Positions 26,316 to 35,515 of a DNA stretch of 64,000 nt are shown piece after piece (position 1 is the stretch's first letter; every line of letters begins with the position of its first letter). The DNA comes from Eggerthella sp. YY7918 (GTDB lineage: Bacteria > Actinomycetota > Coriobacteriia > Coriobacteriales > Eggerthellaceae). The notes under the pieces are model-generated. The model saw only the letters and a program-made list of their open reading frames with translations. It searched no databases and was not told where the DNA came from. Made by a program: the position numbers and the translations under genes. The stretch is taken from positions 2,108,001 to 2,172,000 of the forward strand of contig NC_015738.1 of assembly GCF_000270285.1 (NCBI RefSeq), read 5' to 3'.

Positions 26316-26390
26316 CTATTTCCTATTCATCCCTCAGCAAAGAGATGCGCGGGGAGTTTGTAATTCCTACCACCGCGATTGTATATGAAA

Positions 26391-26417
26391 CATGCCCCCT
26401 GCAAGACAGGGGGCATG
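26391..26417 (-). terminator. Strong hairpin between rpmA and obgE (partial terminator)
   Basis: An 11-bp perfect stem CATGCCCCCTG/CAGGGGGCATG with a five-base loop. On the minus strand it is followed by TTTCATATA, a weak U-rich tail. It probably reduces transcription from the rplU-rpmA promoter into obgE without stopping it. Confidence 0.6.
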
Positions 26418-26458
26418 CAAAAACAGATAAGGTGTAGCAGTCGCGAAAGGGACTGGTT

Positions 26459-26710
26459 TTACGCCTCGGGGCGCACGTGAATGCGGCGCTTGATGCCACG
26501 CGTGAACTCAAGCGTGCCGTCGCACAGTGCGAACAGGGTGTCATCCTTGCCGCGACCAACATTGTCGCCCGGATGGAAATGCGTGCCACGCTGGCGAACG
26601 ATAACGTTGCCCGTCTTGACCTGCTGACCTGCAAACATCTTCACGCCGAGTCGTTGAGCGTGGGAGTCGCGGCCGTTTCGAGTGGATCCGAGACCTTTCT
26701 TGTGAGCCAT
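26459..26710 (-). CDS. rpmA: 50S ribosomal protein L27
   Basis: An 83-residue L27, whose N-terminus reaches the peptidyl-transferase centre. It starts directly with [16 protein letters not shown], so it is the form without the cleavable N-terminal peptide found in Firmicutes. GGGAGGT precedes the ATG. It is the second gene after rplU, a conserved pairing. Confidence 0.98.
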   Translation of the reverse strand: MAHKKGLGSTRNGRDSHAQRLGVKMFAGQQVKTGNVIVRQRGTHFHPGDNVGRGKDDTLFALCDGTLEFTRGIKRRIHVRPEA

Positions 26711-26724
26711 GGTGTTACCTCCCT

Positions 26725-27273
26725 TTACTCAGCGTCTTTGGACGCGGGCTTCTCGTCAGCCTTTTCAGCGGGCTTCTTTGCAGCCGGCTTCTTGGCGGCG
26801 GGTTTCTTTTCGGTCGTAGCCTTCGCAGCAGCAGGCTTCTTGGCAGCTGCGGGCTTCTTGGCGGCGGGCTTGGCCGCTTCCGTCTTCTCGGCCGGCTTCG
26901 CAGCGGGCTTCTCCTCCGCGGCATCCTTCTTCGCAGCCTTCTTGGCAGCGGGCTTAGCGGCCTTCGCGCTACCGATCGACTCGATTTCGACACGCGTCAG
27001 CTGCTGACGATGACCGCGCAGTTTTTTGTAGTTCTTGCGCTTCTTAAACTTGAAAACGAGCTGCTTCTCGCCCTTGAACTGCTCAAGCACAACGGCAACA
27101 ACCTTCGTGGCCGCCGCCTTCGCAGGATCGGCCTCCACTTTTTTGCCGTCAACGACGCAGATGGCGTCCAGCTCTACTTTCGCGCCCACCTCGGCGTCGA
27201 GCTTTTCGATGTTCAGTTTGTCCCCGGGCGCGACCTTATATTGCTTGCCACCCGTTTTCACGATTGCGTACAT
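26725..27273 (-). CDS. rplU: 50S ribosomal protein L21 with long Ala/Lys/Pro-rich tail
   Basis: The first about 103 residues are a standard L21 ([40 protein letters not shown]). About 80 further residues made almost only of Ala, Lys, Pro and Glu (repeats like PAAKKPA) follow before the stop. L21 is usually 100-105 residues, so the tail nearly doubles it; it resembles a histone H1-like or nucleoid-binding tail. The frame is intact. The start at 27273 has AAGGAG upstream; an earlier ATG adds ten residues. A good promoter lies 35-65 bases upstream. Confidence 0.96.
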   Translation of the reverse strand: MYAIVKTGGKQYKVAPGDKLNIEKLDAEVGAKVELDAICVVDGKKVEADPAKAAATKVVAVVLEQFKGEKQLVFKFKKRKNYKKLRGHRQQLTRVEIESIGSAKAAKPAAKKAAKKDAAEEKPAAKPAEKTEAAKPAAKKPAAAKKPAAAKATTEKKPAAKKPAAKKPAEKADEKPASKDAE

Positions 27274-27309
27274 GTATGTCTCCTTGTATGTGTCAAAACG
27301 CAAGGCGAT

Positions 27310-27338
27310 ATCTTATCAGCGTGATCGCATCAAGTCAA
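27310..27338 (-). promoter_or_regulatory. rplU-rpmA promoter
   Basis: Minus-strand -35 TTGACT (27333-27338) and -10 TAAGAT (27310-27315), separated by 17 bases, about 37 bases before the rplU ATG. The leader is too short to hold an L21-type autoregulatory structure. Confidence 0.65.
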
Positions 27339-27414
27339 CGATTCGACACGTGATTTTTCGTTCACCCTCGCAGTTTTCACAGTTTTCGGTCGAACCATGA
27401 TACCAGAGCACCGC

Positions 27415-30042
27415 TTAATGTGCCTCGGCCCAGGTATTGCCCCACGAAACGTCCACGTCGAGCGGGACGCGTAGCTCCGCCACGCCCTCCATAACACCCT
27501 TCACCAACGTGGACAGCGACTCAAGTTCTTCTTCCGGCACGCTGAAATCCAATTCGTCGTGCACCTGCAAAAGCAATCGGGCCTTAAAACCTTCAGCCAT
27601 AAGACGTCGCTGCACCTCCGACATGGCAAGCTTAATAATGTCGGCCGCACTTCCTTGCATGGGATGGTTCATAGCCGTACGCTCGCCAAATCCTCGTTGA
27701 CTGGCGTTGCTGGCACGCAGCTCGGGAATGTGACGCTTGCGACCAAACATCGTTTCGGCATAGCCGGTTTCCTTGGCATGGGCAATAGTCTCGTCAAGAT
27801 ACGCGCGCACACGCGGATACGCCGCGAAGTAACGTTCGATCATCTCCTTGGCTTCGCCAAACGAAATGCCCAAACTCTGTGACAGCCCGAATGCTTGCTG
27901 ACCATACACGATGCCGAAGTTCACCGCCTTCGCCCGACTGCGTAGCTGCGGGGTCACCTCGTCTACCGGCACGTCGAACACGCGCGCAGCCGTGCTTGCA
28001 TGGAAGTCCGCCCCCGAGCAGAACGCCTCCACAAGCCCCTCGTCTCCCGACAGATGAGCCAACAGGCGAAGTTCAATCTGCGAGTAGTCGGCCGAAAGGA
28101 ATTTCTGGCCGGGGCCAAGCGGCACGAAGCATTCGCGAATCTGTCGCCCAAAATCGGTACGCACTGGAATGTTTTGCAGGTTCGGATCCGACGAAGACAA
28201 TCGCCCGGTGGTGGTGACCGTTTCGTTGAAGCAGGTATGCACCCGACCGTCGGTCGCGCGCATGCGCGGCAAAGCGTCAATATAGGTTGACTTGATTTTT
28301 GCCAGTTCGCGATAGCGCAGCACGAGCGCCGGCAGTTCATGCTCCTTCTCCAGCTCCTTGAGCACCGCCGCATCGGTGGAGTAGCCGCGCTGGTTCTTCC
28401 GCAACGGCGTAAGCCCCAGCTCTTCGAACAGTATGCGAGAAAGCTGTTTGGGCGAATCGATGTTGAACTCCTCGCCCGCCATATCGAAGATACGCGCGCT
28501 CAGATCATCGAGTTCTTCCTGCGTACTCTTGCCCAACTGAGCAAGTCGATCGCAATCGACGAGTGCCCCGGTACGCTCAACAATGGTAAGGACCGCAACA
28601 AGAGGCAAATCGATATCGAAGTAGGGACGCGTGCTACCATCGCGCTCAAGGCCCTCGGTCAAAGGCGCCACCAGCACCCGCGCCGCCGCAGCCTGGGCCG
28701 CTGCGCGCGAAGCCTCGTCCTTTGTCTCGGGCAGCACGCCTTCGCAGTAGGCGTCAAGCAGGACGTCATAGGTGTACTGCGACACCGATGAATTCAACAC
28801 ATACCCCGCAAGCGACAGGTCGAAGGCACGCATACGCATCAAATCGTCATCGTCAACAAGCGCCCGCTCGGCGGTGTCGGCCGGATAGATGGAGTGGAGC
28901 GTGCGTTTAACGTCGAGCGCCGCAAAGGACCCTTGGCGCACCACCCGGGCCAACACGGCAAGCCCTTCCTCGTCTTCAAGCAGCGCGGTCCCCTCGCTCG
29001 TGCCAAAGGCGCACTGGGCGCCTCCGCTGAACAGCGATATCTGTTCAGGCTCCACCACCGACACGCCCACCGTTTCGCCACGCTCGATGGCCGCATCCAC
29101 CAACGCCACCGCATCGGCGCCTTTCAGCACCGGCTCGATGGCAAGGGGTGCAACCCTCTTTTCCGCCTCTTTGCCCACCAGCTTGAGCACACGGTTTAAA
29201 TGAGCGTTGAACTGCACCTTTCTGAACGCTTCAGTCACCACATCGGAATCGAACGACGGAAAACTGCAGGCTTCCAAATCGAGCGGAAAGTCTAGATCGC
29301 ACACGATCGTGGCCACCTCTCGGCTGGCGAACGCCGCATCCCTATTCTCGACGATGCGCTCCTTCTGCTTGCCCTTAAGCTCGTCGATGTGCTCGTAGAG
29401 ACCCTCAAGCGATCCGTATTGCTGCAGAAGCTTCGCCGCCCCCTTCTCGCCAATGCCGGGCACACCGGGAATGTTGTCGGAAGAGTCGCCCTTCAAACCC
29501 AAAAAATCAGGCACCTGCGCAGGCGTTACTCCATAGCGATCGAGCACTTCTTCGGGCCCATAGATGGCCACGTCGGTAATACCCTTTTTGGTGGTAACGA
29601 TGCGTGTTTTTGACGTAGCCAGCTGATACGCATCCTTATCACCCGTCACGAGCAGCGTCTCGTAACCCAACGCCTCATCGCGCGCGGCAATGGTCCCCAA
29701 CACGTCGTCGCCTTCCCAGCCCTTAATGCGCACCACCGGCACATTCATGGCTTCCAGCAGCTCTTCGATGATGGGAAACTGCACCTTCAGGTCGTCGTCC
29801 ATGGGAGGGCGCTGCGCCTTGTACTGTTTGATAGCTTCCATGCGAAAGGCTGGACGACCCGCATCAAACGCACAGATGAGCGCATCGGGATTGGCAATGT
29901 CGATAAACTTAAGCAGCATGGCCAGAAACCCGAAAACAGCATTGGTTGGCCGACCATCGGGCGCATTCATGGTGGGCGGCACCGCATGATAGGCGCGGTG
30001 CATAAGCGAGTTGCCATCGATAACGGCGATTTTCTTCGTCAT
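27415..30042 (-). CDS. polA: DNA polymerase I
   Basis: An 875-residue PolA for Okazaki fragment processing and repair. The 5' nuclease domain is at about 1-290 (VIDGNSLMHRAYHA, GWEGDDVLGT, LVTGDKDAYQL, GLKGDSSDNIPGVPGIGEKGA). The central domain (about 300-490) lacks recognisable DEDD exonuclease residues, so proofreading is probably absent. The polymerase domain has motif A DYSQIELRLLAHLSGD, motif B RSRAKAVNFGIVYGQ and motif C QVHDELDF. It is transcribed alone; a TATACT -10 is seen at 30078-30083. Confidence 0.96.
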   Translation of the reverse strand: MTKKIAVIDGNSLMHRAYHAVPPTMNAPDGRPTNAVFGFLAMLLKFIDIANPDALICAFDAGRPAFRMEAIKQYKAQRPPMDDDLKVQFPIIEELLEAMNVPVVRIKGWEGDDVLGTIAARDEALGYETLLVTGDKDAYQLATSKTRIVTTKKGITDVAIYGPEEVLDRYGVTPAQVPDFLGLKGDSSDNIPGVPGIGEKGAAKLLQQYGSLEGLYEHIDELKGKQKERIVENRDAAFASREVATIVCDLDFPLDLEACSFPSFDSDVVTEAFRKVQFNAHLNRVLKLVGKEAEKRVAPLAIEPVLKGADAVALVDAAIERGETVGVSVVEPEQISLFSGGAQCAFGTSEGTALLEDEEGLAVLARVVRQGSFAALDVKRTLHSIYPADTAERALVDDDDLMRMRAFDLSLAGYVLNSSVSQYTYDVLLDAYCEGVLPETKDEASRAAAQAAAARVLVAPLTEGLERDGSTRPYFDIDLPLVAVLTIVERTGALVDCDRLAQLGKSTQEELDDLSARIFDMAGEEFNIDSPKQLSRILFEELGLTPLRKNQRGYSTDAAVLKELEKEHELPALVLRYRELAKIKSTYIDALPRMRATDGRVHTCFNETVTTTGRLSSSDPNLQNIPVRTDFGRQIRECFVPLGPGQKFLSADYSQIELRLLAHLSGDEGLVEAFCSGADFHASTAARVFDVPVDEVTPQLRSRAKAVNFGIVYGQQAFGLSQSLGISFGEAKEMIERYFAAYPRVRAYLDETIAHAKETGYAETMFGRKRHIPELRASNASQRGFGERTAMNHPMQGSAADIIKLAMSEVQRRLMAEGFKARLLLQVHDELDFSVPEEELESLSTLVKGVMEGVAELRVPLDVDVSWGNTWAEAH

Positions 30043-30356
30043 GAAACATCCTCCGTTGCTTGTGTTTTGCGCGACTCAGTATAAAGCAACCACCAAGGAC
30101 CTTAAGGCCCTTTGCGTTAGAAACAAAGAACCCGCATGTGGGTTTAACGTGAAGCACACCCCCGCTGCAACCACCGCTTTTCCGATTCACGTTGCCGCAA
30201 GCGCAAAGCAACCAACAGGTTTGTAACACGCCGGATGGGAGCAAGACCGAGCAAAGCATGTGGTACGATGGATGCGAGCGAAGGCGTGGCCATCCCCGCC
30301 TCGCGGCAGGCCGGCTTGCGATCGGCACCGCCGCTCTTCCAAGAAAGGACGGCATC
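30043..30356. other. Divergent promoter region between polA and the hydrolase operon
   Basis: A 314-bp gap. It contains the polA -10 candidate (30078-30083) next to an inverted repeat CCTTAAGG. It also holds a 13-of-16 match to parS at 30141-30156, probably chance. I could not find a convincing promoter for the rightward operon, and there is no RNA gene or ORF with a ribosome site. Confidence 0.5.
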
Positions 30357-31376
30357 ATGCCCATCAATAAAGCAATCCTCGCCGCATTTAAAGCTGCTTC
30401 GCGGCTTAAACCCGACATAAAGAAATCCTACGAAGCACAGCGTGCGGCCGAAGAGGTGCTCGGCAAAATGTCGTTGCCCGACCCGCGCTGCCGCATCGAC
30501 GAAGCCGTCGCAACCATGCCCGACGGCTACGACGTACCCTTGCGCGTGTTCACGCCGCTCGACATCGACTTTTCGCTGACAGAAGGCATCAAAGTCACCG
30601 AAGACTCCCGCGGCACCATCCTGTTTTTCCACGGCGGCGGCTGGGTCAACGGCAACGTGGATTTCTACATCGACGCCTGCGCGACCATGGCGGTCAAGCT
30701 TGAGCGACGCGTGGTGTCGGTGGACTATCGCCGTGCGCCCGAATACCGCTTCCCCCAAGCACCCGAGGACTGTTACGAAGTGGCCCGTCAGCTTCACACC
30801 GGAAAGCTACTGGAAGATGTCGACCCCGACCATATCGTGCTGTTTGGCGACAGCGCAGGCGGCAACCTGTCCGCCGTCGTATCGCTGATGGCGCGCGACC
30901 GCGGCGAGTTCATGCCCCGCACCCAGATGCTGCTCTACCCCGTCACCTACGACGATCACAACCCCACAACGTCATGGTTCGATTCGGTGCGCGAAAACGG
31001 CGAAGACTACTTGCTGACCACGCGCGAAATAGAAGGTTACATGGAACTGTACGCTTCTTCGCCCGACGACTTCGCAAACCCCTATCTTTCGCCGCTGCTT
31101 GCGCCCGATGTAAGCAACCAGCCCCGCACCCTTGTGATCACTGCAGAATATTGTCCGTTGCGCGACGAAGGCGAAGTGTACGCCGGGCGGTTGGACCTAG
31201 AAGGCAACGACGTGCAGTGCTATCGTGTACTTGATGCCGTGCACGGGTACTTGCTGTATCCGTCGGTATTCAATATTGTGAGAGACACCTATCGCATCAT
31301 CAAACATTTTCTCGATGGCGACGAGCTTGCACAAGGAGGCGAACCCGCTTGGCTCGAGATACTTGGTACCGACTAG
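30357..31376 (+). CDS. Alpha/beta hydrolase (HSL-type esterase)
   Basis: A 339-residue carboxylesterase of the hormone-sensitive lipase group. The oxyanion-hole motif HGGGW is near residue 91 and the nucleophile motif GDSAGG near 163; the acid and His follow in CPLRDEG and AVHGYLL. The ATG at 30357 with AAGGA upstream is chosen over an earlier start that adds 55 residues without a ribosome site. It begins a three-gene operon with an acyltransferase and a small membrane protein. Together they suggest the making or remodelling of an acylated envelope molecule, but the substrate is unknown. Confidence 0.85.
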   Translation: MPINKAILAAFKAASRLKPDIKKSYEAQRAAEEVLGKMSLPDPRCRIDEAVATMPDGYDVPLRVFTPLDIDFSLTEGIKVTEDSRGTILFFHGGGWVNGNVDFYIDACATMAVKLERRVVSVDYRRAPEYRFPQAPEDCYEVARQLHTGKLLEDVDPDHIVLFGDSAGGNLSAVVSLMARDRGEFMPRTQMLLYPVTYDDHNPTTSWFDSVRENGEDYLLTTREIEGYMELYASSPDDFANPYLSPLLAPDVSNQPRTLVITAEYCPLRDEGEVYAGRLDLEGNDVQCYRVLDAVHGYLLYPSVFNIVRDTYRIIKHFLDGDELAQGGEPAWLEILGTD

Positions 31377-32734
31377 ACAACGTTGGCAAGTTCTACTCGT
31401 CACAGGCGGGCAGTTCCGCCCAGACGGTGTTTCGCTATGCAGCGACCGTCGTCGATGAGATTGACCCCGCAGCCCTCCAGAGCGCGCTCGAAAAGACTGT
31501 TGCCATTTTCCCTGGATTTAACGTGTGTTTGCGCAGCGGCATGTTTTGGCACTACCTTGAACCCGCAACGGTTACCCCTACCGTCCAGCCCGAAAATCTG
31601 CCCATCTGCTTTGGCTTGCACGTCGATGCGAAGAGCGTGCTTTTCCGCGTGAGCTACTACCGCGATCGCATCAATCTGGAAGTGTCGCATATGGTTTCAG
31701 ACGGGCGTGGTACCTTAGGATTTTTCAAGGCGCTTATCTACGCCTACGTCGAGGAGCGCTACGGCGTGCACGACGTGCCGTGCGAATACGACGGGTCTGA
31801 CTTTCAGAAGTCCGAAAACAGCTTCGACAAATACTACGAACGCGACAAAGCAGCCTCCACCCCCACGCCGAAAGTGTATCGGATCAGCGGTTGGCGCGAC
31901 GTGGCCGACCCTACCTTCATAGAGTACCACCTGCCCGCGAGTCGCGTCCTTGAGCTTGCACGCAGCTGCAACGTGAGCCTCACGTCGCTTGTGATCGCCG
32001 CCATCATCTGCGCCATTCGCGCCGAGATGCCGCGTCGCGAACGCCAGCGCGCGATTCGTCTAGACGTCCCCGTCGACCTGCGCAAGTTCTTCAAGTCGGC
32101 CACCACCAAAAACTTCTTCGGCCTTGCGTTTGTGTCGTATGTGCCCGGCGACGAAGATGAACCTGTGGAAGCGGTGGCGGTACAGGTGCAGGCTCAAATC
32201 AAGGAAGCCACCCAGGCCGAACAGCTGAAGCCCCGCATGAACCGCATGATCGCGCTTGAGAAAAACCCGCTTCTGCGCCTTGCTCCCCTGTTCGTAAAAG
32301 ACGCGGTATTAGAGTTCGCCGATTGGCTCGCCTCACGCGAAACAACCACCACAGTATCGAGCTTGGGCAAGATTGCATTTGATGAGCGCATTGCCCCCTA
32401 CATCCGCGACCTGGGCGTGATGACCTCTTCAACCGGAATCAACTTCATCCTCAGCACGTTCGGCGATGACTTTTGCATCGGCATCTCGACCGCCTATTCG
32501 AACCCGGATGTCATCAAAAACCTGTGCCGCTACTTTACCGGCGTTGGCATTGAAGGGCGCATCAACATCAATAAGACAAGCGAAGAAGTGGCGGAGGACC
32601 GTCTCGAGACGAAGCTTGAAACCTCGGTGCGGCAACTCGGCGGCCAGGCTCCCGCGCGCGACGAGAGCGATGCGTCTGACAAGGTTGTCGCGAATCGCAA
32701 AAATACCGACACGGCGAAGGAGGTCGGAGCGTGA
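31349..32734 (+). CDS. HxxxD-type acyltransferase (alcohol acetyltransferase/condensation-domain superfamily)
   Basis: A 461-residue protein of the chloramphenicol-acetyltransferase-like/condensation superfamily. The active-site motif SHMVSDGRG (HxxxD) is near residues 111-119, and a DVPVDLRKFF segment near 232-241 corresponds to the family's structural DFGWG region. The likely start is TTG at 31349, because GGAGG lies eight bases upstream; it overlaps the end of the hydrolase gene by 28 bases. The last 50 residues are hydrophilic and probably disordered. A role in acylating an alcohol or glycolipid is inferred from family only. Confidence 0.78.
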   Translation: MARDTWYRLDNVGKFYSSQAGSSAQTVFRYAATVVDEIDPAALQSALEKTVAIFPGFNVCLRSGMFWHYLEPATVTPTVQPENLPICFGLHVDAKSVLFRVSYYRDRINLEVSHMVSDGRGTLGFFKALIYAYVEERYGVHDVPCEYDGSDFQKSENSFDKYYERDKAASTPTPKVYRISGWRDVADPTFIEYHLPASRVLELARSCNVSLTSLVIAAIICAIRAEMPRRERQRAIRLDVPVDLRKFFKSATTKNFFGLAFVSYVPGDEDEPVEAVAVQVQAQIKEATQAEQLKPRMNRMIALEKNPLLRLAPLFVKDAVLEFADWLASRETTTTVSSLGKIAFDERIAPYIRDLGVMTSSTGINFILSTFGDDFCIGISTAYSNPDVIKNLCRYFTGVGIEGRININKTSEEVAEDRLETKLETSVRQLGGQAPARDESDASDKVVANRKNTDTAKEVGA

Positions 32735-33387
32735 GGCACTGTAAGAAATGCGGCATTGATTTTTCCGGAGACCTTGAGCGCTGCCCCCTCTGCCAAGCTG
32801 AGCTTGTAGGCGAGGCCACCCCTGCGGTGTTTCCCAAAAACGAAGTGCGCAAATCCGGCACGGTCGCACTTGCGGTCCTTGCCTTTGCTACCGGCGCCAC
32901 CCTGCTCGTCATGTTGTTTTTGGGATACCTCGTGCCGCTTCCGTGGGATATTGTCGTATCGGTGTGTCTGGCCCTCGTGCTTAACTACCTGTTCGTGCGC
33001 AATATCATTACGCACTCGCCCGACTTTTTGCGCGTGGTGGCGCGCTACTTCCTTGTACTGCTTGCCATCGCCGCCCTCTGGTTTCTCATCACCGGCAACC
33101 TTGCGGTCACCACCTTTGTGATTCCCGGCATCTGTCTGGTGGCACTTGTTTACGACACCGTGCTCGTTGCGGTGTTCAAGGGCACGTTCGTGTCGGGATA
33201 CGCCAAATACCTGCTGTTCGACGTCGCATTAGGCTTAGCTCCGCTCGCCCTCGTGGCGCTTGGACTCACTACCTGGGATGTCCTAGCCCTCGTCAGCGCC
33301 CTGATGGCGAGCGTGTTTCTCCTCGGCCTTGTGGTGTTTATGCGCAAGCAGCTCATGGCCGAAATGCGCAAACTATTTTCAGCCTAG
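32731..33387 (+). CDS. Zinc-ribbon membrane protein (DUF6320-like)
   Basis: A 218-residue protein with an N-terminal zinc ribbon, CKKCGIDFSGDLERCPLC (residues 4-21), followed by about six transmembrane segments. The GTG start overlaps the acyltransferase stop by four bases (GTGA). I recall this kind of protein beside acyltransferases of the same type in Firmicutes and Coriobacteriia, but it has no known function. It may anchor or regulate the two enzymes at the membrane. The stop lies in a 14-bp palindrome (33385-33398). Confidence 0.72.
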   Translation: MRHCKKCGIDFSGDLERCPLCQAELVGEATPAVFPKNEVRKSGTVALAVLAFATGATLLVMLFLGYLVPLPWDIVVSVCLALVLNYLFVRNIITHSPDFLRVVARYFLVLLAIAALWFLITGNLAVTTFVIPGICLVALVYDTVLVAVFKGTFVSGYAKYLLFDVALGLAPLALVALGLTTWDVLALVSALMASVFLLGLVVFMRKQLMAEMRKLFSA

Positions 33388-33429
33388 CCTGCAGGCTATG
33401 TTGCCACGAAAATATCCTACCTGCACCGG

Positions 33430-33468
33430 GTCCTTCGACTTCGGCTACGCGCCCTTGCCCAGGATGAC
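33430..33468. repeat. REP-like intergenic repeat
   Basis: The segment GTCCTTCGACTTCGG ... CAGGATGAC resembles the short scattered repeats, reading CCTTCGACT to AGGATGACA, that occur between genes in many genomes. It lies between two convergent genes. Only one copy is seen in this window, so its status as a repeat is from memory of the type. Confidence 0.4.
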
Positions 33469-33484
33469 AGACGCACTCGCGGCA

Positions 33485-35515
33485 CTAGGCACGTATCTGC
33501 GAAGGATGCTTTTCGAAGAAATCGAAACGCGGCGGCAGTTCGCGAATGCGATGACGTCCTTCGGCGATCTCGCCAGCACTACAAAGCTCTTCCATGTTTT
33601 CGAAATCGTAGTTCCAGCTAAAGAAATCGTCGAACTCAAAGCTGAGGTAGTCGCAAATCTTTTCAGTACCTGCTGGCACGATGGGATGCATGAGCAGCGT
33701 GGCAATACGCAGCAGGAAGAACGAATCGAGCAGCACCTGACGGCGCGCCTCGTCGTCATCGGCCTGCTCAGCCTCGCGAATGCCTTCCGTCCAGTACTTG
33801 TTCGCCCAGCGAATGAACTCGTCCATAAGCGACATGATGGTATGCAACTCAACGCGATGCATCACCTGGTCATAGTCAAGCAGCACATCATACGCCTTCG
33901 AAAGGGCGGCAGACGACACCTTTCCGAGCGGCATATAGCCGTCGAAGTTCTTCTGCGCCTCGTAAAAACAGCTGCGTGCAAGACGATTAAACACGTTCGT
34001 GAGCAGCGCACCCTCTTTGAGCACCGGATCGGCCACCCGCGTGTCCTCAAGCTCCTCGGGCGTGGCTAAAAACGGCTTCGGCTTGAATCCGACGGATTTC
34101 TGATCGAGGCCAAGCGCCAGAAAATGAGCGCGTAGCTGTTCGACCGTGTAGTAGTCCAGCAGCTCATCGGCGCTGGGGGGCTTCACGCTGCCCGACGACG
34201 AGGCTTTCTTGTTGCCAAACAGAATGTGATGATTGGCCACCAGCCTGGTCTGACGTAGGGGACGATCGGTTTCGCCGGGAATGAGAATGTCCCCCGGACG
34301 CAAGGCTTCGATAAGCGCCGGCTGGGCTACGCCATAGAAGTACAGGTTGTCCTGGCCGATAAACTGATACACCTCGGCATCGGGGGAACACCACCAATCG
34401 CGCCAACTCCCCCGTGGCAGCCCCATCTTGTCATTCACCGCCATGGTAAACGACATCGGCGCCCACAGACTCTCGGGCCAGCACCACACCGTCAGGCCTT
34501 CTACGCCCTCGATAACAGGCGCCTTGACTCCCCACTCGATGTTGCCGGTGATGCGAAACGGCACGAGCGCTTTACCGGTACGGAAACGAATGCCCGACTG
34601 AGCAAGCACTTCGCGCGCCGCATCGCGCTCGTCGATCGTGGAAAACTCGATTTCGAAGCTCTGCTTGCCCTTTTCCGCTTCACGCAGCACGTGTTCAGGA
34701 AGCTTTGCCTTGATAGCCTCGTAATCCTCCCGCACATCGTTTTTGATATAGATGACCGGAGGGGCCAAAAACTCCTTGATAGCCTGCGGCACAATGGGTC
34801 GAATGTCGGGATCGGCCTCGAGTTCGGCCACATGATCGCGCAAAAAATCACCGAATGCGGGCAGATCGAAGTACCAGTTTTCCACCGGACGCATTTCGGG
34901 AACCGTATCAGTCAGGGTCGATTTCGGCGCAATGAGATCCTCGGGCGCATAGCTGTGCCCCAAATCGCATTCGTCGGCATAGCCATGTTCGGACTTGCAC
35001 CCCTGCACGGGACAGCGGCCTTGCACCTGACGACCGTTCAAAAACGTACCGGCTTCCGCATCGTAGAACTGCATGGTCGCTCTACGCTGCAAATGCCCGT
35101 TTTCGTACAGCTTTTCGATAAACTTTTCGCTGATAAGCTGGTGCACATCGCCGGAATGGCCCAATCCCGAACCCTCGTAGATGGACAGGCTGATGCCGTA
35201 CGCGTCGAGGGTCGCCTTCTGAGCCTCGTGATTTTTACGCACGTACTCGTCAATGGAGCCTTCGAACTCGCCCTGTTCGACAAGCTTGCGATACCCCTCG
35301 TTGATGGGCGAGCCGAAACAGTCGGTTCCGCTGATGAAACGAACGTTTTCGGCACCGATGCGATCGCGCAGAAAACGCGCAAAGGCATCGGCCGGAACGA
35401 ATACGCCCGCGATGTGACCAAAGTGCAGCGGCTTGTTTCCGTAGGGCATACCTGCGGTAACGACGGCCCGCTTGGGCCACACGACACGTGCGCGCTTACC
35501 GTGCAATGCTGCCAT
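33485..35515 (-). CDS. metG: Methionyl-tRNA synthetase-like class I tRNA ligase
   Basis: A 676-residue class I aminoacyl-tRNA synthetase that matches MetRS best. It has the HIGH motif HFGH near residues 32-35, SGTDCFGSPIN, a CPVQGC...DECDLGH zinc knuckle near 157-175, VENWYFDL, and the GQDNLYFYGV tRNA-synthetase strand. The KMSKS loop is unusual: the equivalent reads NKKASSSG near residue 437. An anticodon-binding helical domain completes the protein; no C-terminal tRNA-binding OB fold is present. The start overlaps the sppA stop by 20 bases. I cannot tell whether this is the sole MetRS of the cell. Confidence 0.82.
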   Translation of the reverse strand: MAALHGKRARVVWPKRAVVTAGMPYGNKPLHFGHIAGVFVPADAFARFLRDRIGAENVRFISGTDCFGSPINEGYRKLVEQGEFEGSIDEYVRKNHEAQKATLDAYGISLSIYEGSGLGHSGDVHQLISEKFIEKLYENGHLQRRATMQFYDAEAGTFLNGRQVQGRCPVQGCKSEHGYADECDLGHSYAPEDLIAPKSTLTDTVPEMRPVENWYFDLPAFGDFLRDHVAELEADPDIRPIVPQAIKEFLAPPVIYIKNDVREDYEAIKAKLPEHVLREAEKGKQSFEIEFSTIDERDAAREVLAQSGIRFRTGKALVPFRITGNIEWGVKAPVIEGVEGLTVWCWPESLWAPMSFTMAVNDKMGLPRGSWRDWWCSPDAEVYQFIGQDNLYFYGVAQPALIEALRPGDILIPGETDRPLRQTRLVANHHILFGNKKASSSGSVKPPSADELLDYYTVEQLRAHFLALGLDQKSVGFKPKPFLATPEELEDTRVADPVLKEGALLTNVFNRLARSCFYEAQKNFDGYMPLGKVSSAALSKAYDVLLDYDQVMHRVELHTIMSLMDEFIRWANKYWTEGIREAEQADDDEARRQVLLDSFFLLRIATLLMHPIVPAGTEKICDYLSFEFDDFFSWNYDFENMEELCSAGEIAEGRHRIRELPPRFDFFEKHPSQIRA

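Noticed and set aside
27274-27310. L21 autoregulatory leader before rplU
   Set aside because: The predicted leader is only about 30 bases, too short for the known structure.
30141-30156. Possible fifth parS site
   Set aside because: Only 13 of 16 bases match and the palindrome is broken; the four accepted sites are all perfect.
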